64,000 nucleotides of DNA from Progne subis subis. Taxonomy: Eukaryota > Chordata > Aves > Passeriformes > Hirundinidae. The position numbers and the translations under genes are program-made. The stretch's first letter is position 1. Every line of letters begins with the position of its first letter. Below are positions 33,695 through 43,860 of this stretch, one piece after another. The notes beneath the pieces were generated by a model, which saw only the letters and a list, made by a program, of their open reading frames with translations, was not told the DNA's origin and made no database searches. Where the stretch lies: contig JAKJHU010000334.1 of the NCBI GenBank assembly GCA_022316685.1, positions 124,001 to 188,000 on the forward strand, written 5' to 3'.

Positions 33695-34350
33695 TGTCCT
33701 AGGGTAACTTTATGATGCTTGTATCCCCAATCGTCTGTTCTGTTTGTGCTGTATATTGAGTCCTGTGCCTTTAAGACTGGTTCTAAGAGCAAGGAGAAGC
33801 GCGGAGTTTGTTTTGAGAAAACTGCCTGACTCCTACACATTCTTCTGCAGACAGTAGTGTTCAGCGGAAGCTTAGAGAGACTGCAGGACAAAGATCTTTT
33901 TGCTTTTAGTTAGTTTCAGCTAGCTAGAGCAGAGAAGTTCCCTGGACTGTTTTTTTCCTTTTTCCTGGAACTGTTTAAACCTGCTCTGGACTGAAAACCC
34001 AGGGGAGCACTGGGGGCTGCACCTGCGGCCCACCGGGGCCTGGACCTCGGCATTTTCCAGCAGCGCTGGAGGGACTGGGACTGAGGAGAGACTGAGAGAG
34101 AGCCGAGCTCCACCCACGGCAAGGACTTTCTCAATTTGCCATCTCACTCCAGAACGAGAGGTTTTATTGTTTCATATTATTCATTCTTTATACTTGTATG
34201 CACTTTATTTGTTTAGTAAAATAGTTTTTTCCACTTTCCTCCAAAAAGATTTTTTTTTCGGACTGGTTGAAGGGAGGGGCCACTTGAGTTTGCTTCCCAG
34301 AAGGATCCTATACAGGGGTTTTCCCCAAAATTTGTCTCCAAACCAGGACA
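33695..34350 (+). repeat. 3' LTR of ERV-B
   Basis: The 656-bp LTR with TGTCCT...AGGACA ends matches the ERV-A LTRs and the solo LTR at 41639-42273. Confidence 0.9.
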
Positions 34351-35081
34351 GACCAATTTGAGATCAGCTGCTCTGGCCAGAAATGTTCCTCTTATCTTGT
34401 CCGGAGCTGACCATCTGGCTTGTTATCTTCAGAGGGCTTGCGGTGTTCACTGCATGCAGAAGGCTTACTGTGACCCTGTTCAGCATGAAACCACTTTGTC
34501 AGCAATGCACGAGTGAAAACCACCCCAGCTTGGCTCTTACTTGGCAGCTGCTGCAGCCACACAACTTAGTAAGGTATCTTTGGGTTTTCACCAGCTTAAG
34601 TCTTTAGTAAATAAATTCCAAGTGGACACTAAACAAGTATTTCACTAAGAGATGATGAAATGTTAAAATTAAAAACAAGTCAGATTGCAGATGTAATTAT
34701 ACTACATTAGAAACTCCAGTTGGTGGGGATCCATTCACTGTATAGAGAGAAATTAGTAATCAAGGTAATTACAAGGACAGAACATTTGTTTCCTGCATGC
34801 TTTTCCAGGCTTGGAACCAACAGAGTTGACTACATGGAGAGTTGACTAGGGTGAACTCGGAACTCACTCTCTCAGGCAGGAGACTAGTTAAGAAGTGTTA
34901 CTGATAACAAAGAAGAAAAATTATACAACATTGATTATTACAAATTTATTATTATTATTACTACTATAATTATTATTATTACTTTGTTCTCTTCTGCTTT
35001 TAGCATTTGTCTCTTACAAGTCTTCATCCATTCCTGTAGAAACCTAACTCTTTTTCCATTCCCCTGTGGCATCTCCCATCC
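34351..35081. other. No gene recognised; possible CEPT1 retrocopy 3' UTR
   Basis: This AT-rich stretch holds an (ATT)n microsatellite around 34940-34985. Read on the minus strand it follows the CEPT1 pseudogene stop and may include its 3' untranslated part. No poly(A) tail or target-site duplication was identified. Confidence 0.4.
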
Positions 35082-36010
35082 CTAGTGATGGTTCGAGGGC
35101 ATGGGGCAACCCTTGATGCGGAACACGTGGATGTGCAGGTGGGCAGCAATTCTGGCTGCACACGCTGACACAGTATTGGAGCAGATCAGACAGGGACAGG
35201 ATCAGGGCAATCCAGTGGACAATATACTTATCAATAAAGCTGTTAAAATGCTTGGTCAAGGAACAGCAATGCTGGGCTTATGAATGCTGTGTCATATAGA
35301 TGCATTTCACTCTTGGTCACGTGGGCAACCACCAGTTGATTTGTGATCTTGGCAGACACAAAGCCAAAAGTCAGTATGTAGAGGCAGAGGTGCCTCTCAA
35401 AGAGCTGCACAGCAGATTTCTTGTAGATCATTGCAGACAAGACAATCACAGAGCCAATATGGAGAAAAGGTGAGAGGACACTTGTTCCTGCTGAAGTGGA
35501 TCCATTTTTGCCAACTGCACCTGAATATTCAGTCTTGGAATCAGAGACTGCTAAAAAGATGTTCTTCCAATCACTGCCAGTAAATGCATGATTATTATGA
35601 AGATTTGTACTTCAGTCACATCAGTCATGCCAAAGTGCAGAGTTCTTGAGACGTACGTCTGTCAGTGTGCACAGTAAAACATGAATGCCACAGCAAAACA
35701 ACAGAAGAACATCCAGTCAGGGTTGGTGTCCAGCTGCACAACCATACAAGTTCCCAAAACCACAAAGACTGTGGACAATGAATCACAGCTATGATTAAAA
35801 AGCTCTCCTAATGGAGTGCTGCTATTTGTCCTTATTGCTTGTTTTCCATCTATTGCATCCAGGAACTGGAATGCCACAGGCACAAGCAATGAATGTCCCG
35901 GAAGGCGCCTGCCCTCTATCTGTTGGGCAGTAACATACTAATAACAGAATTGTAAATATATTTATTAACAATCTGATGATGCGGATCAGACGGGGGGCAG
36001 TCCAGGCTGG
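35082..36010 (-). pseudogene. CEPT1: CEPT1 retropseudogene joined to ERV gag
   Basis: The minus strand encodes a decayed copy of choline/ethanolaminephosphotransferase 1, a membrane enzyme that makes phosphatidylcholine and phosphatidylethanolamine. Pieces in order are a TM segment ([12 protein letters not shown]), IACACG, the catalytic region [15 protein letters not shown] and [15 protein letters not shown] (the family motif DG..AR..8..G...D..D is damaged: R to I and D to N/S), [30 protein letters not shown] and a terminal SNHH. No introns interrupt it, so it is a processed copy. About 27 codons are missing near 35515. Several frameshifts exist. The first ~60 codons are replaced by gag. CHPT1 is the alternative parent, but the C-terminal SNHH favours CEPT1. 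Confidence 0.85.
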
Positions 36011-37086
36011 AGAACTGATATCTGCAGTATGAATCCAATCTAACATTGTTTGAGCATTTTCAGATTTCAAGCCGTGCTCCTTTATTGTTGTTTGTGGGGG
36101 GTTTTTTTGGGTTTTTTTTTTTGTTTGTTTGTTTTTTGTTTTTTGTTTTTTGTTTTTTTGCTTGTTGCAAAATTTTCCATTCATGCTGCTCACACACAGG
36201 ATTGCCATCTCTGAACATGACAGGACACGCTACAGGACATGCCATGTGTCCTGTGGGTTCCCACTGTCTTTCTAGTATAACATCACGTATAATTCCAGAC
36301 CATCGAGTCATGGCGGGAGACGGGCGAATGCGTTGCCTGGGGACTGCTTTGTGCAGTTTGTTCTAGCAATTGTTTCATTGCAGTTAACTGGGAGCTGAAA
36401 GATGTTGGCTTCTCCTGATTTTTAGCATTTATTGTAGATAATTCTTGGGCTTTTTCTAGCAGCAGCTTAGTTGCTGCTTGCGCTCGCTCCTTCAGGCGCT
36501 GCATCACTGCCTGAATTTGATCAGTCATTTTTTTTAAACCAGTCATGGGTTCTGCTGGGGGAAGCAGTACTCTGTCATCGGGGTCCTCCTCTAATTCATC
36601 CGGCAGCGGAACTTTGTCAGGGGAAGGTGGTCGACAGTAGGGTTCACGGGTTCCCCTCTCTTGGTCGACCGGTGTCTCTTCGGGCACAGCTGGGAAAGGG
36701 GGGGCACATGGCACATGCGTTGTGGGAGTGGCAGCAGCGCGGGAGTGGAGACGCCGGGGCCGTGCAGACCCCCGGGGGTCTCTTCCTCCTCATCCTGACT
36801 TGCTGTGGGGCAGGGGGCGGGGGCGCTTAGGTGACGGGGGCGGTCCGTGTGCCGGGAGCGGCGAGCCGGGCATCGGCCAGTGAGGGTGCCGGGGCGCTGG
36901 AGGCGGCAGGAGGGCACGGCAGGAGCCCTGCGGCGCCTCCTCAACTTCACAGCATCAGGGGTTGTTAAATGTCCATTTCCCTGCACCCAGTTAATCAGAT
37001 TTTGCAGTACTTTTTCTGCTACTGCTTTTCCTCTCTCAGAGTATAATAATAAGCAACTTCAATGCGGCAGCAAATTCGCACTCCAT
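36010..37086 (-). pseudogene. gag: ERV-F gag remnant (ERVK-like)
   Basis: Reading from a start codon at 37086 (MECEFAAALKLL), a matrix-like part with frameshifts is followed by an Arg/Pro-rich segment, then an open frame at 36714-36283 with a coiled-coil-like run (LKKMTDQIQAVMQRLKERAQ), then a capsid-like stretch ([26 protein letters not shown]). An A-rich microsatellite has expanded at 36100-36165 and adds Lys-rich codons. The frame then runs into CEPT1 sequence near 36010 without a stop. The assignment to gag rests on order, start position and composition. Confidence 0.65.
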
Positions 37087-37389
37087 GCTTGCCTCATCAA
37101 TGGGGCAGGGAAGGGAGTACTCAGAGCTTTCCACCTTTTTTCAATAAACTGCCCCCTGTTCCCCTTACCAGCTCAGCCTCGCACTCTTTGCAAGGACAGC
37201 GAGCTTCTGCCTCAATGCTGATGCATCTCTCCGCAGATCAGTGTCTGACTGCTGTTTTCTGGAGGGTCTCACCTCAATGCAGCTGCATCTGTCGGTGAGT
37301 TCAGCATCCAACTGCTCAGCGTCACACCGCTAATTTTCTCCTCCAGGTCGTCACCCCAAGGTCTGATGTTCAGTGCCAATTAAAGGTGA

Positions 37390-37772
37390 TTTTGAAAAAA
37401 ACCACGGGGAAGAGCCGGAGTCAAACACCTTCTTCACAGAAGTAGTGGTGAATGCTCATTTTATTGAGGGTACACAGGGTTCTTTTATACATACATCATT
37501 CTAGTGCATAAGCTGTTCACATGGCATTTTACTACATGTCATTGGCTGTCTCCTCCTGTCCACGAGCTCCAGGCAGCTATACTATTGGTTAGTGTTACCT
37601 GCATAAGCATTCCTTTGCAGTTACCTGTTTACACTTTGTTGAGAGGCCATCAGCTTGTTCCCAGGCTCTTTGTCCTGGTTCTCAGGCTCAACGTCCTTGA
37701 CAGTGCTGAAACAACAGAACTTTCCAAGCACTGGAAGGCCTCTCTGCGTCTGTCTCCAAAAATCCTGCTACA
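37390..37772 (-). repeat. 5' LTR of ERV-F
   Basis: On the minus strand it begins TGTAGCAGGATTTTTGG and ends near TTTTTTTCA or AAATCA before a 'TTAATTGGCACTGAAC' primer-site-like stretch. It has TATAAAA (37483-37489) and AATAAA (37460-37465) close together. No 3' LTR was found below 35082. Confidence 0.7.
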
Positions 37773-39763
37773 GTCAAGGAACAAACAATCGTGCTTCAGC
37801 TGATTGTCATCAAAAACAATCCCGAGACGCTCCACGAACTGCAACAGCTCTGTGGTTCCATTAATTGGGTTCGACCCCTTCTTGGAATTTCCTCAGAAGA
37901 CCTCGCTCCGCTTTTTAACCTTCTGTGAGGGAGCTGCGAAGTCAGTTCTCCTAGGAGCTTGACCCCTGAGGCAAGAAAGGCAATTACCTGCATCCAAGAG
38001 GTTCTGTCAGCCTGACAGGCCCACAGGTATGATCCATCTTTGCCGTTTCTGCTTGCAGTGTTAAGTAGAGTCCCACATTGGAGTGGACTGATTTTTCAAT
38101 GGGACCCGGACTTAAAAGACCAGTTGGTCATCCTCGAATAGGTTTTCCTTCAAGCACAACCAACTAATACAGTAACCACACCGCAAGGAACCATGGCAGC
38201 AGTCATCTGTAAGGGCAGGGCTCGCTTCCGCTCTCTTGTGGGGTGTGACTTTGCATGCATCTACATGCCATTGGCAACTACCGAGGAGCTAGAGTTTCTG
38301 CTCCAAAATAATGACAACCTTCAGTTCACCCTAGATATCTATCCAGGAAAAATTTCCATCCATATCCTGGCCAAAAATTATTTAAAGCAGAACTTCATTT
38401 GGTTCCCAAATTCATTCAAGGTAGAACTCCTCTTGAGCTGTGACAGTCTTTACAGACGGCTCAGGGTCTTCTCATAAGTCAGTCATGACTTGGAAAGACA
38501 CTAGGACACAGAAGTGGGAGTCTGACGTCCGAGTAGTGGAAGGTTCTCCACAAATTGCTGAGATGGCAGCCGTTGTCAGGGCATTAGAGAAGTTCAAAGA
38601 CCAACTGTTTAACCTAATCACAGATTCAGCATATGTAGCTGGTATAGCTATGAGGGCTGAACATGCCTTTTTAAAGGAGGTGTCAAATAGAAACCTTTAT
38701 AATTTGCTTTCTAAACTGGTTTATCTTATCTCCCACAGAAAGCAACCATATCATGTCATGCATGTGAGGTTGCACACTGACCTTCCCCGTGCTATCGTGG
38801 ACAGCAACAAGAGAGCAGAAGCACTGGCAATGGCGGCACAAACACCAGCCCTCCCAGACACGTTCCAACAAGCCAAGCTCTCCCATCAATTTTATCATCA
38901 GATTGTCCCAGCACTAGTGAGGATGTTTCACCTAACCAGGGAACACGCCAAAGCTGTGGTAGGATCATGTCCACAATCATATCTGATGTGTTCGTGTCTA
39001 CCAATCATACCAGGTGCCCTTTTTAGACAAAGGCATCAACCCAGGAGGGCTCAATAGTAATGAACTGCGGGAGATGGACGTTACACATGTTCCATCTTTT
39101 GGTAGGCAGAAGTATATTCACATGTCAGTAGATACATTCTCAGGCGCAGTTTTCACCTCAGCACATGCGGGTGAAAGCATCTGCTTTGTTAAAAGACATT
39201 TCTTATTGGCCTTTGCAACTCTGGGAACTCCCCAGAAAATTAAAACAGACAACGGCCCTGCCTACTCCTCAAAACAGCTAAAGGCATTCTTCCAAGACTG
39301 GGGCATCAAACATAACAAATGGATACTGTAGTCTCCCACAGGCCAATCAGTCGCTGAGAGGACACATCAGACTCTTAAGAGAGTCCTCCACCAACAGCGG
39401 GGAGGTACAGAGACACTTCCTCCCATTGAGAGGCTGTGCAAGGCACTTGATGCAATTAACTTTCTAAATTGTTCAAGCACTGAGCCGAACGCCCCCGTCA
39501 TCAGGCACTTCTCGAATTCAGCCTGAGCTAAGCTTGAAGAGAAGCCGCCTGTGTTGATCAAGGACCCAGAAACACATCAAATATCAGGCCCTCTTTGGTT
39601 GATTACCTGGGGTAGAGAGTACACATGCATATCCATGCCTACAGGCCCTAGGTGGCTTCCTGCAAAGAGCATCAAACCTTACCTAGGACCCATAGATACT
39701 AATAAAGCCAATTCTGAGCAAAATACAGAGTCTGCTGCAAAGGTGCAGCAGACAGCCACTTAG
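37773..39763 (+). pseudogene. pol: ERV-E RT-thumb/RNase H/integrase, broken
   Basis: The RT thumb (LHELQQLCGSINWVRPLLG) is followed by the connection domain with three stops and an indel between 37900 and 38450. RNase H (TVFTDGSGSSHKS, ITDSAYV) is open at 38440-39057. Integrase keeps the zinc region (QFYHQ, then CPQS replacing a Cys pair) and two catalytic acids (REMDVTH, KTDNGPAYSS). A UAG at 39329 precedes the third acid (SVAERTHQTL). The C-terminal tail (LITWGREYTC) ends at 39763. At least five in-frame stops or shifts exist in about 650 codons. Confidence 0.8.
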
Positions 39764-39992
39764 AAGAGGAGGAGAAGATGGCCAGTCCCACAAAAGACAG
39801 CTCAGTGTCCTGTGACCAGACAACAGCCAAGACAAGCAAGGCCTACCGGATGTAACAAAAACTAAGAAAAGAAGTGATTTCTTTCCTTACCCTTTATTCC
39901 TTACCCTTATTTCCTTACCCTCTCCCACAAAATCCTTTTACCCAAGATATTTTGTTAACTTTATTTAAAAATATCTCTTCTATTTGTTAAAC

Positions 39993-40021
39993 TACTAAAT
40001 TGTTGGGTTTTATTGATATAG
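39993..40021 (+). other. Candidate splice acceptor before the cystatin-like ORF
   Basis: A TACTAAAT branch-point-like motif (39993-40000) is followed by a T-rich run and AG at 40020-40021, 36 bases before the ATG. It would allow a spliced subgenomic mRNA. This is inference from sequence alone. Confidence 0.4.
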
Positions 40022-40057
40022 AACACTGACCCACCGTCCTGCAAAAAGAGACAAAGT

Positions 40058-40708
40058 ATGGAGACAAGTCATATTCTCCTGCTGATTGTTTTTGTCATCA
40101 CCACCCAGACCGTGGTCTGGGCAATAGAACACCCAGAAACAGATGCTGCAGTGCAGAAGATGCTGCGATACACTATTGCCCAGCATGACAAAAGTAATTA
40201 CCATCTGCTCCCAAGCCAAATTGTAAAGGTCATAAAGGCAGAAAAGCAAGTTGCAGGAGGAATCAAATATAACATAGTGGTGAAATTAAAACAAGATAAC
40301 AAGTATGAACTATGTAACTTAGTGGTATTTAATTCACCATGGAAGAACTCAATACAAATACTAAAAGACCAATGCCAAAAGAGTGAGCCCCCAACCAACA
40401 CTCCTGATCCGAAAAAGACTGATATAACCACTCAAAAACCTCTAACAACTGACTTTAGACATAAAAGTGAAGACCAAGTCACAGAACAGATAGCTGCTGA
40501 AAAAACTTATGAAACTCCTTATTTCTTTGTTATTACTGTAACCATTTCTTTACTGCCTTTATCCATCTATCTTTATCATTTATATCATCGCAAGCATGTT
40601 ATTAACGCTGTCTTTTCAGTTTTTCAACAGGGAGGGGAGAACAAACTAGACAAAGACAGTAAAGGATCAGAGGACGATCCAAATAACCTGCCAAACACCC
40701 CCTCTTGA
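40058..40708 (+). CDS. Membrane-anchored cystatin-like protein in ERV-E
   Basis: This 216-residue ORF lies between integrase and env. The ATG has A at -3 and G at +4. Residues 5-21 form a signal-peptide core (ILLLIVFVITTQTVVWA). Residues 24-108 read as a cystatin fold: a helix-like stretch, the inhibitory loop QVAGG at 64-68 (family QxVxG), the PW loop at 94-95, and Cys86/Cys106 in the places of the C-terminal disulfide. The first disulfide loop of type-2 cystatins is missing. A Thr/Pro-rich stalk spans 109-154, a hydrophobic anchor 155-173, then a basic stop-transfer and a charged tail. Cystatins inhibit papain-like cysteine proteases such as cathepsins. That activity here is inference. The ORF is free of stops although pol and env around it are broken. 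It is likely a captured host gene. Confidence 0.8.
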   Translation: METSHILLLIVFVITTQTVVWAIEHPETDAAVQKMLRYTIAQHDKSNYHLLPSQIVKVIKAEKQVAGGIKYNIVVKLKQDNKYELCNLVVFNSPWKNSIQILKDQCQKSEPPTNTPDPKKTDITTQKPLTTDFRHKSEDQVTEQIAAEKTYETPYFFVITVTISLLPLSIYLYHLYHRKHVINAVFSVFQQGGENKLDKDSKGSEDDPNNLPNTPS

Positions 40709-40830
40709 AGGGACAGCAGTTTAAATTTCTTTTATCTTACCCCCCTCAAATACTTCCCCAGATACCTGTTTCCCGTACCCCTTCTTTTCCTAAAGTTCCC
40801 TAGTGCCTAAATAATATCTTGATAGTTTAA

Positions 40831-40848
40831 ACTGGTTTTTCTTTTTAG
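40831..40848 (+). other. Candidate splice acceptor before env of ERV-E
   Basis: A pyrimidine tract (GGTTTTTCTTTTTAG) ends at AG 40847-40848, 27 bases before the env ATG at 40876. It fits the usual retroviral env subgenomic mRNA. Confidence 0.5.
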
Positions 40849-40875
40849 AAGCAAACCCCAAAGGACCCCTCTGAG

Positions 40876-41638
40876 ATGAGAGGCAGTTACCATGTCACAG
40901 TGATGCGGATGCTCCTCACACTCCTCATGCTCCTCAACATCAAATCATGGAAGATCGGACAACCACCAGAAAATGTGTGGGTGACACTTGCCAAGACCCT
41001 CCGGCAAGACAATTTGTGCCTGTCCATGGGCTCCGTCAGCAGTCCTCTGTCGTCGTGCCTGGTAGGAATCCCATTCGGAATCAACGAGCCATCACCTCCG
41101 CATCCCTTTGCAGGGAACTGGCCTGCCCTGCCCACCGCAGAGAAAGGACCAGCCCGAGGAGCCTGGGAACAGTGGGTGAAGCTCATACCCAAAGCTACAA
41201 CAGACGCTCACAAAGAAAACCCAGTAGCAAACTCCGAGTCCCAAGAGCTTGATCTGCTTGTCTCAGCAAAAGCTAGTTATTGTTTTAATTTTTACTTTCA
41301 AAATACGGCCTCTAGTTGCAAAAATCAAAGTAAACCCCCTAAACAAAATTTACAATTTGGTCAACTGGTGCAACTACACAACAAAAATTCCATTTGACAC
41401 TTCTGGCTTCCTTATTCCCAGGGCACTTCCCAAGGATGTGTTCCTAATTTGCGGCGATACGGCGTGGGCAGGAATCCCTTCCTGCATCCAAGGAGGTCCA
41501 TGCACCTTTGGCCGACTTACAACACTCACCCCAAACATTACTCTCTTACAAGAATGGAAACAAAAGAATAAATTTGCCCGTCCAAAAAGATCCTATACCC
41601 AATTTGACAAAAATTTTGATGCCACCCTTTTTGATTGA
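40876..41638 (+). pseudogene. env: ERV-E envelope surface subunit, broken
   Basis: The ATG is followed by a leader (MLLTLLMLLNI) and the start of the surface subunit (ENVWVTLAKTL, DNLCLSM), the same form as ERV-D env. A frame change near 41250-41400 moves the C-terminal part to 41249-41638, where FLICGDTAWAGIP and GGPCTFGRLTTL are readable. A basic stretch (RPKRS) near 41580 is a possible furin-type cleavage site. The transmembrane subunit is absent: the solo LTR follows directly. Confidence 0.75.
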
Positions 41639-42273
41639 TGTCCTTGGGTGACTTTATGATGCTTGTATCCCCAGTCGTCTGCTCTGTTTGTGCTGTATAT
41701 TGAGTTCTGTGCCTTTAAGACTGGTTCTAAGAGAAAGGAGAAGCATGGAATTTGTTTTGAGAAAACTGCCTGACTGCTACACATTCTTCTCTGGACGAGG
41801 TGTTCAGCAGAGATTTTTTTTGCTTTTAGTTAGTTTCAGCTAGCTAAGGCAGAGAAGTTCCCTAGACTGTTTTTTTCTTTCTTTTTTCTTGGAACTGTTT
41901 AAACCTGCTCTGGACTGAAAACCCAGGGGAGCACTGGGGGCTGCACCTGCGGCCCACCGGGGCCTGGAGCTCGGCATTTTCCAGCAGCGCCGGAGGGACT
42001 GGGACTGAGGAGAGACTGAGAGAGAGCCGAGCTCCACCCACGGCAAGGACTTTCTCAATTTGCCATCTCACTCCAGAACGAGAGGTTTTATTGTTTCATA
42101 TTATTCATTCTTTGTACTTGTATGCACTTTGTTTGTTAAGTAAAATAGTTTTTTCCACTTTTCTCCAAAGAAGTTTTTTACCGGACCAGTTGGAGGGAGG
42201 GACCACTTGGGTTTGCTTCCCAGAGGGATCCTATTCAGGGGTTTTCTCCCAAATTTGTCCCTAAACCAGGACA
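41639..42273 (+). repeat. Solo ERVL LTR
   Basis: This is a 635-bp LTR with TGTCCT...AGGACA ends, of the ERV-A/ERV-B LTR family, with no internal retroviral sequence on either side. It separates ERV-E env from the satellite-like repeat. No clear target-site duplication is seen, so it may mark a rearrangement point. Confidence 0.85.
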
Positions 42274-43468
42274 GAGTGATTGAGACCAAATGGACGGAGA
42301 TGAAATGAAGCACAAAGAAAAGGACCCAAACTTGCCAAAAGTACTCCAATTCAAATGCTGCAATCAGGCAAGAAGTGGAAATAAAGGAAGGAAGGAGAGA
42401 AAATGAAATAGAGGAAACGCAAACTTAAAATGAAAAAGCAAAAAATGTTTAAAGCATGTGAAAAACAAAAAGTGAATGGGATGACAAGAAGTGCAGGGAA
42501 AGGGGTTGAAGCTTGCCCAATTAATCTTCATTGAAATGGCAAGATTTCATTCCCTTTGGAAAGTCTTCCTTTCGGGAAAGGGAATGAAATCTTGAAACAG
42601 GGAACAAAGTCCAACAAACGCTCAAGAAAGGAGATATTGTGAGAAACAGTGCGAATGAAAACAACCGAGATAATCTTGAACCAGAGTGATTGAGACCAAA
42701 TAGACAAAGATGAAATGAAGGTTACTGAAAAGGACCAACACTTGCGAAACATACTCCAACTCAAATTCTGCTATTAGTCAAGAAATGGAAATAAATGATG
42801 GAGAGGGGAAAAAAAAATCTAAAAAATGAAAACTTAAAATGAAAAAGAGAAAATTTTGAAATTATGTGAAAAGGAAAGTGTTCCTTTCAGGAAAGGGAAT
42901 GAAAACTTGAAAACAGGGAACAAAGTGTAACAAATGATGAGGAAAGGAGATGTGAGGAGAAACAATGTGAATGAAAACAACCGAGATAATTTGGAACCGG
43001 AGTATTTTGGCCAAATGGACTAAGATGAAATGAGGGGCAATGAAAAGGAAAAATACTTGGCAAACGTACTCCAATTCAAGTGCTGTAATCAGGCAAGAAA
43101 TGAATATAAGTGAAGGAGAGGAAAAGAAATGGAAGAAATGCAAACTTAAAACGAAAAAAGGAAAAATTTTGAAAGCACATGAAAATCACAAAGTGGATGG
43201 TATGACAAGAAGTGCAGGGAAAGGGACAGAAGCTTGCCCAATTAATCTTCCTTGAAACCTTGAAAAGAGGGAACAAAGCCTAACAAACTCTCAGGAAAGA
43301 AGATACTGTGAGAAACAGTGCAAATGAAACAACCGAGAATATTTGGAACCAGAATGATTGAGACCAAATGGACTGAGCTGAAATGAGGGGCACTGAAAAT
43401 GACCAACTTTTGCCAAAATGCTCCAATTCAAATGCTAACGTCAGGCAAGAAATGAAAACAAAAGAAGG
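42274..43468 (+). repeat. Satellite-like tandem repeat, ~320-410 bp units
   Basis: Four units begin 'GAGTGATTGAGACCAAATGG' or a close variant near 42274, 42684, 43001 and 43352; the last is partial. The plus strand is strongly purine-rich. Unit 1 alone contains a perfect 18-bp inverted repeat. No open frame is conserved across units. Confidence 0.85.
42540..42594. repeat. Perfect 18-bp inverted repeat in satellite unit 1
   Basis: CAAGATTTCATTCCCTTT (42540-42557) is repeated as its exact reverse complement at 42577-42594 around a 19-base spacer. Other units have only the right arm. Confidence 0.9.
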
Positions 43469-43469
43469 A

Positions 43470-43860
43470 TGTTGCAGTTCCTTAAGCGTGGTCTCCACGC
43501 TCGCCCGGGCTAGCTCAGGCACCGTGGTGTGGAAAGGTACGGACAGCTGGCCGTGCCAGCTAACCCGATCCTGTGGGGCCTTGCATCCCACACGACCTCG
43601 GCAGCAGGCACAGGTGGTGCAGGGCAACGACGGTGGAGATAGAAATGCAGACTCTGCTGAACGGGTCACAAGATTTAATTGGAACCCCGGTGTGGGACCT
43701 CCTGACCTCCAGGTAACTGCCCAGGCAGAGACCCCCAGGCTGCTTGCCAGCAGCTTTTATTTGGGGGTGGAACCAGGAGAAGAGGCAGTGGGTGAGCAAA
43801 TCAGGGATCACCGGGGAGGGGTCACACAGATGAATGGTATTTTCATAAACCAAACATAAA
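43470..43860 (-). repeat. Possible minus-strand LTR
   Basis: On the minus strand this ends GGAACTGCAACA (a CA terminus) at 43470 and carries AATAAA near 43760. An open stretch at 44193-44020 upstream of it has a membrane segment (LVLVLLYVLLIYG) and could be an env tail. No second LTR copy is present, so this stays tentative. Confidence 0.35.

Larger units (their letters stand above)
27733..34350 (+). mobile_element. ERV-B: ERVL-like provirus with unlike LTRs
   Basis: The layout is LTR (27733-28400), tRNA-Lys type primer-binding site, gag, protease, RT, RNase H, integrase, polypurine tract, LTR (33695-34350). The 3' LTR and pol belong with ERV-A. The 5' LTR and the gag N-terminus do not. No env or dUTPase is present. 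Stops in gag and pol make it defective. Confidence 0.85.
37773..41638 (+). mobile_element. ERV-E: ERVK-type element carrying a cystatin-like gene
   Basis: The element starts in the RT thumb exactly at the edge of the ERV-F LTR, continues through RNase H and integrase, then a 217-codon reading frame (stop included) with cystatin features, then env surface subunit, and stops at a solo ERVL LTR. The 5' half and the env transmembrane part are missing from the window. Its pol and env are of the same lineage as ERV-D. Confidence 0.8.

Noticed and set aside
35044..36010. CHPT1 or CEPT1 copy as a working gene
   Set aside because: Frameshifts, a 27-codon deletion, altered catalytic motif residues and loss of the N-terminus.
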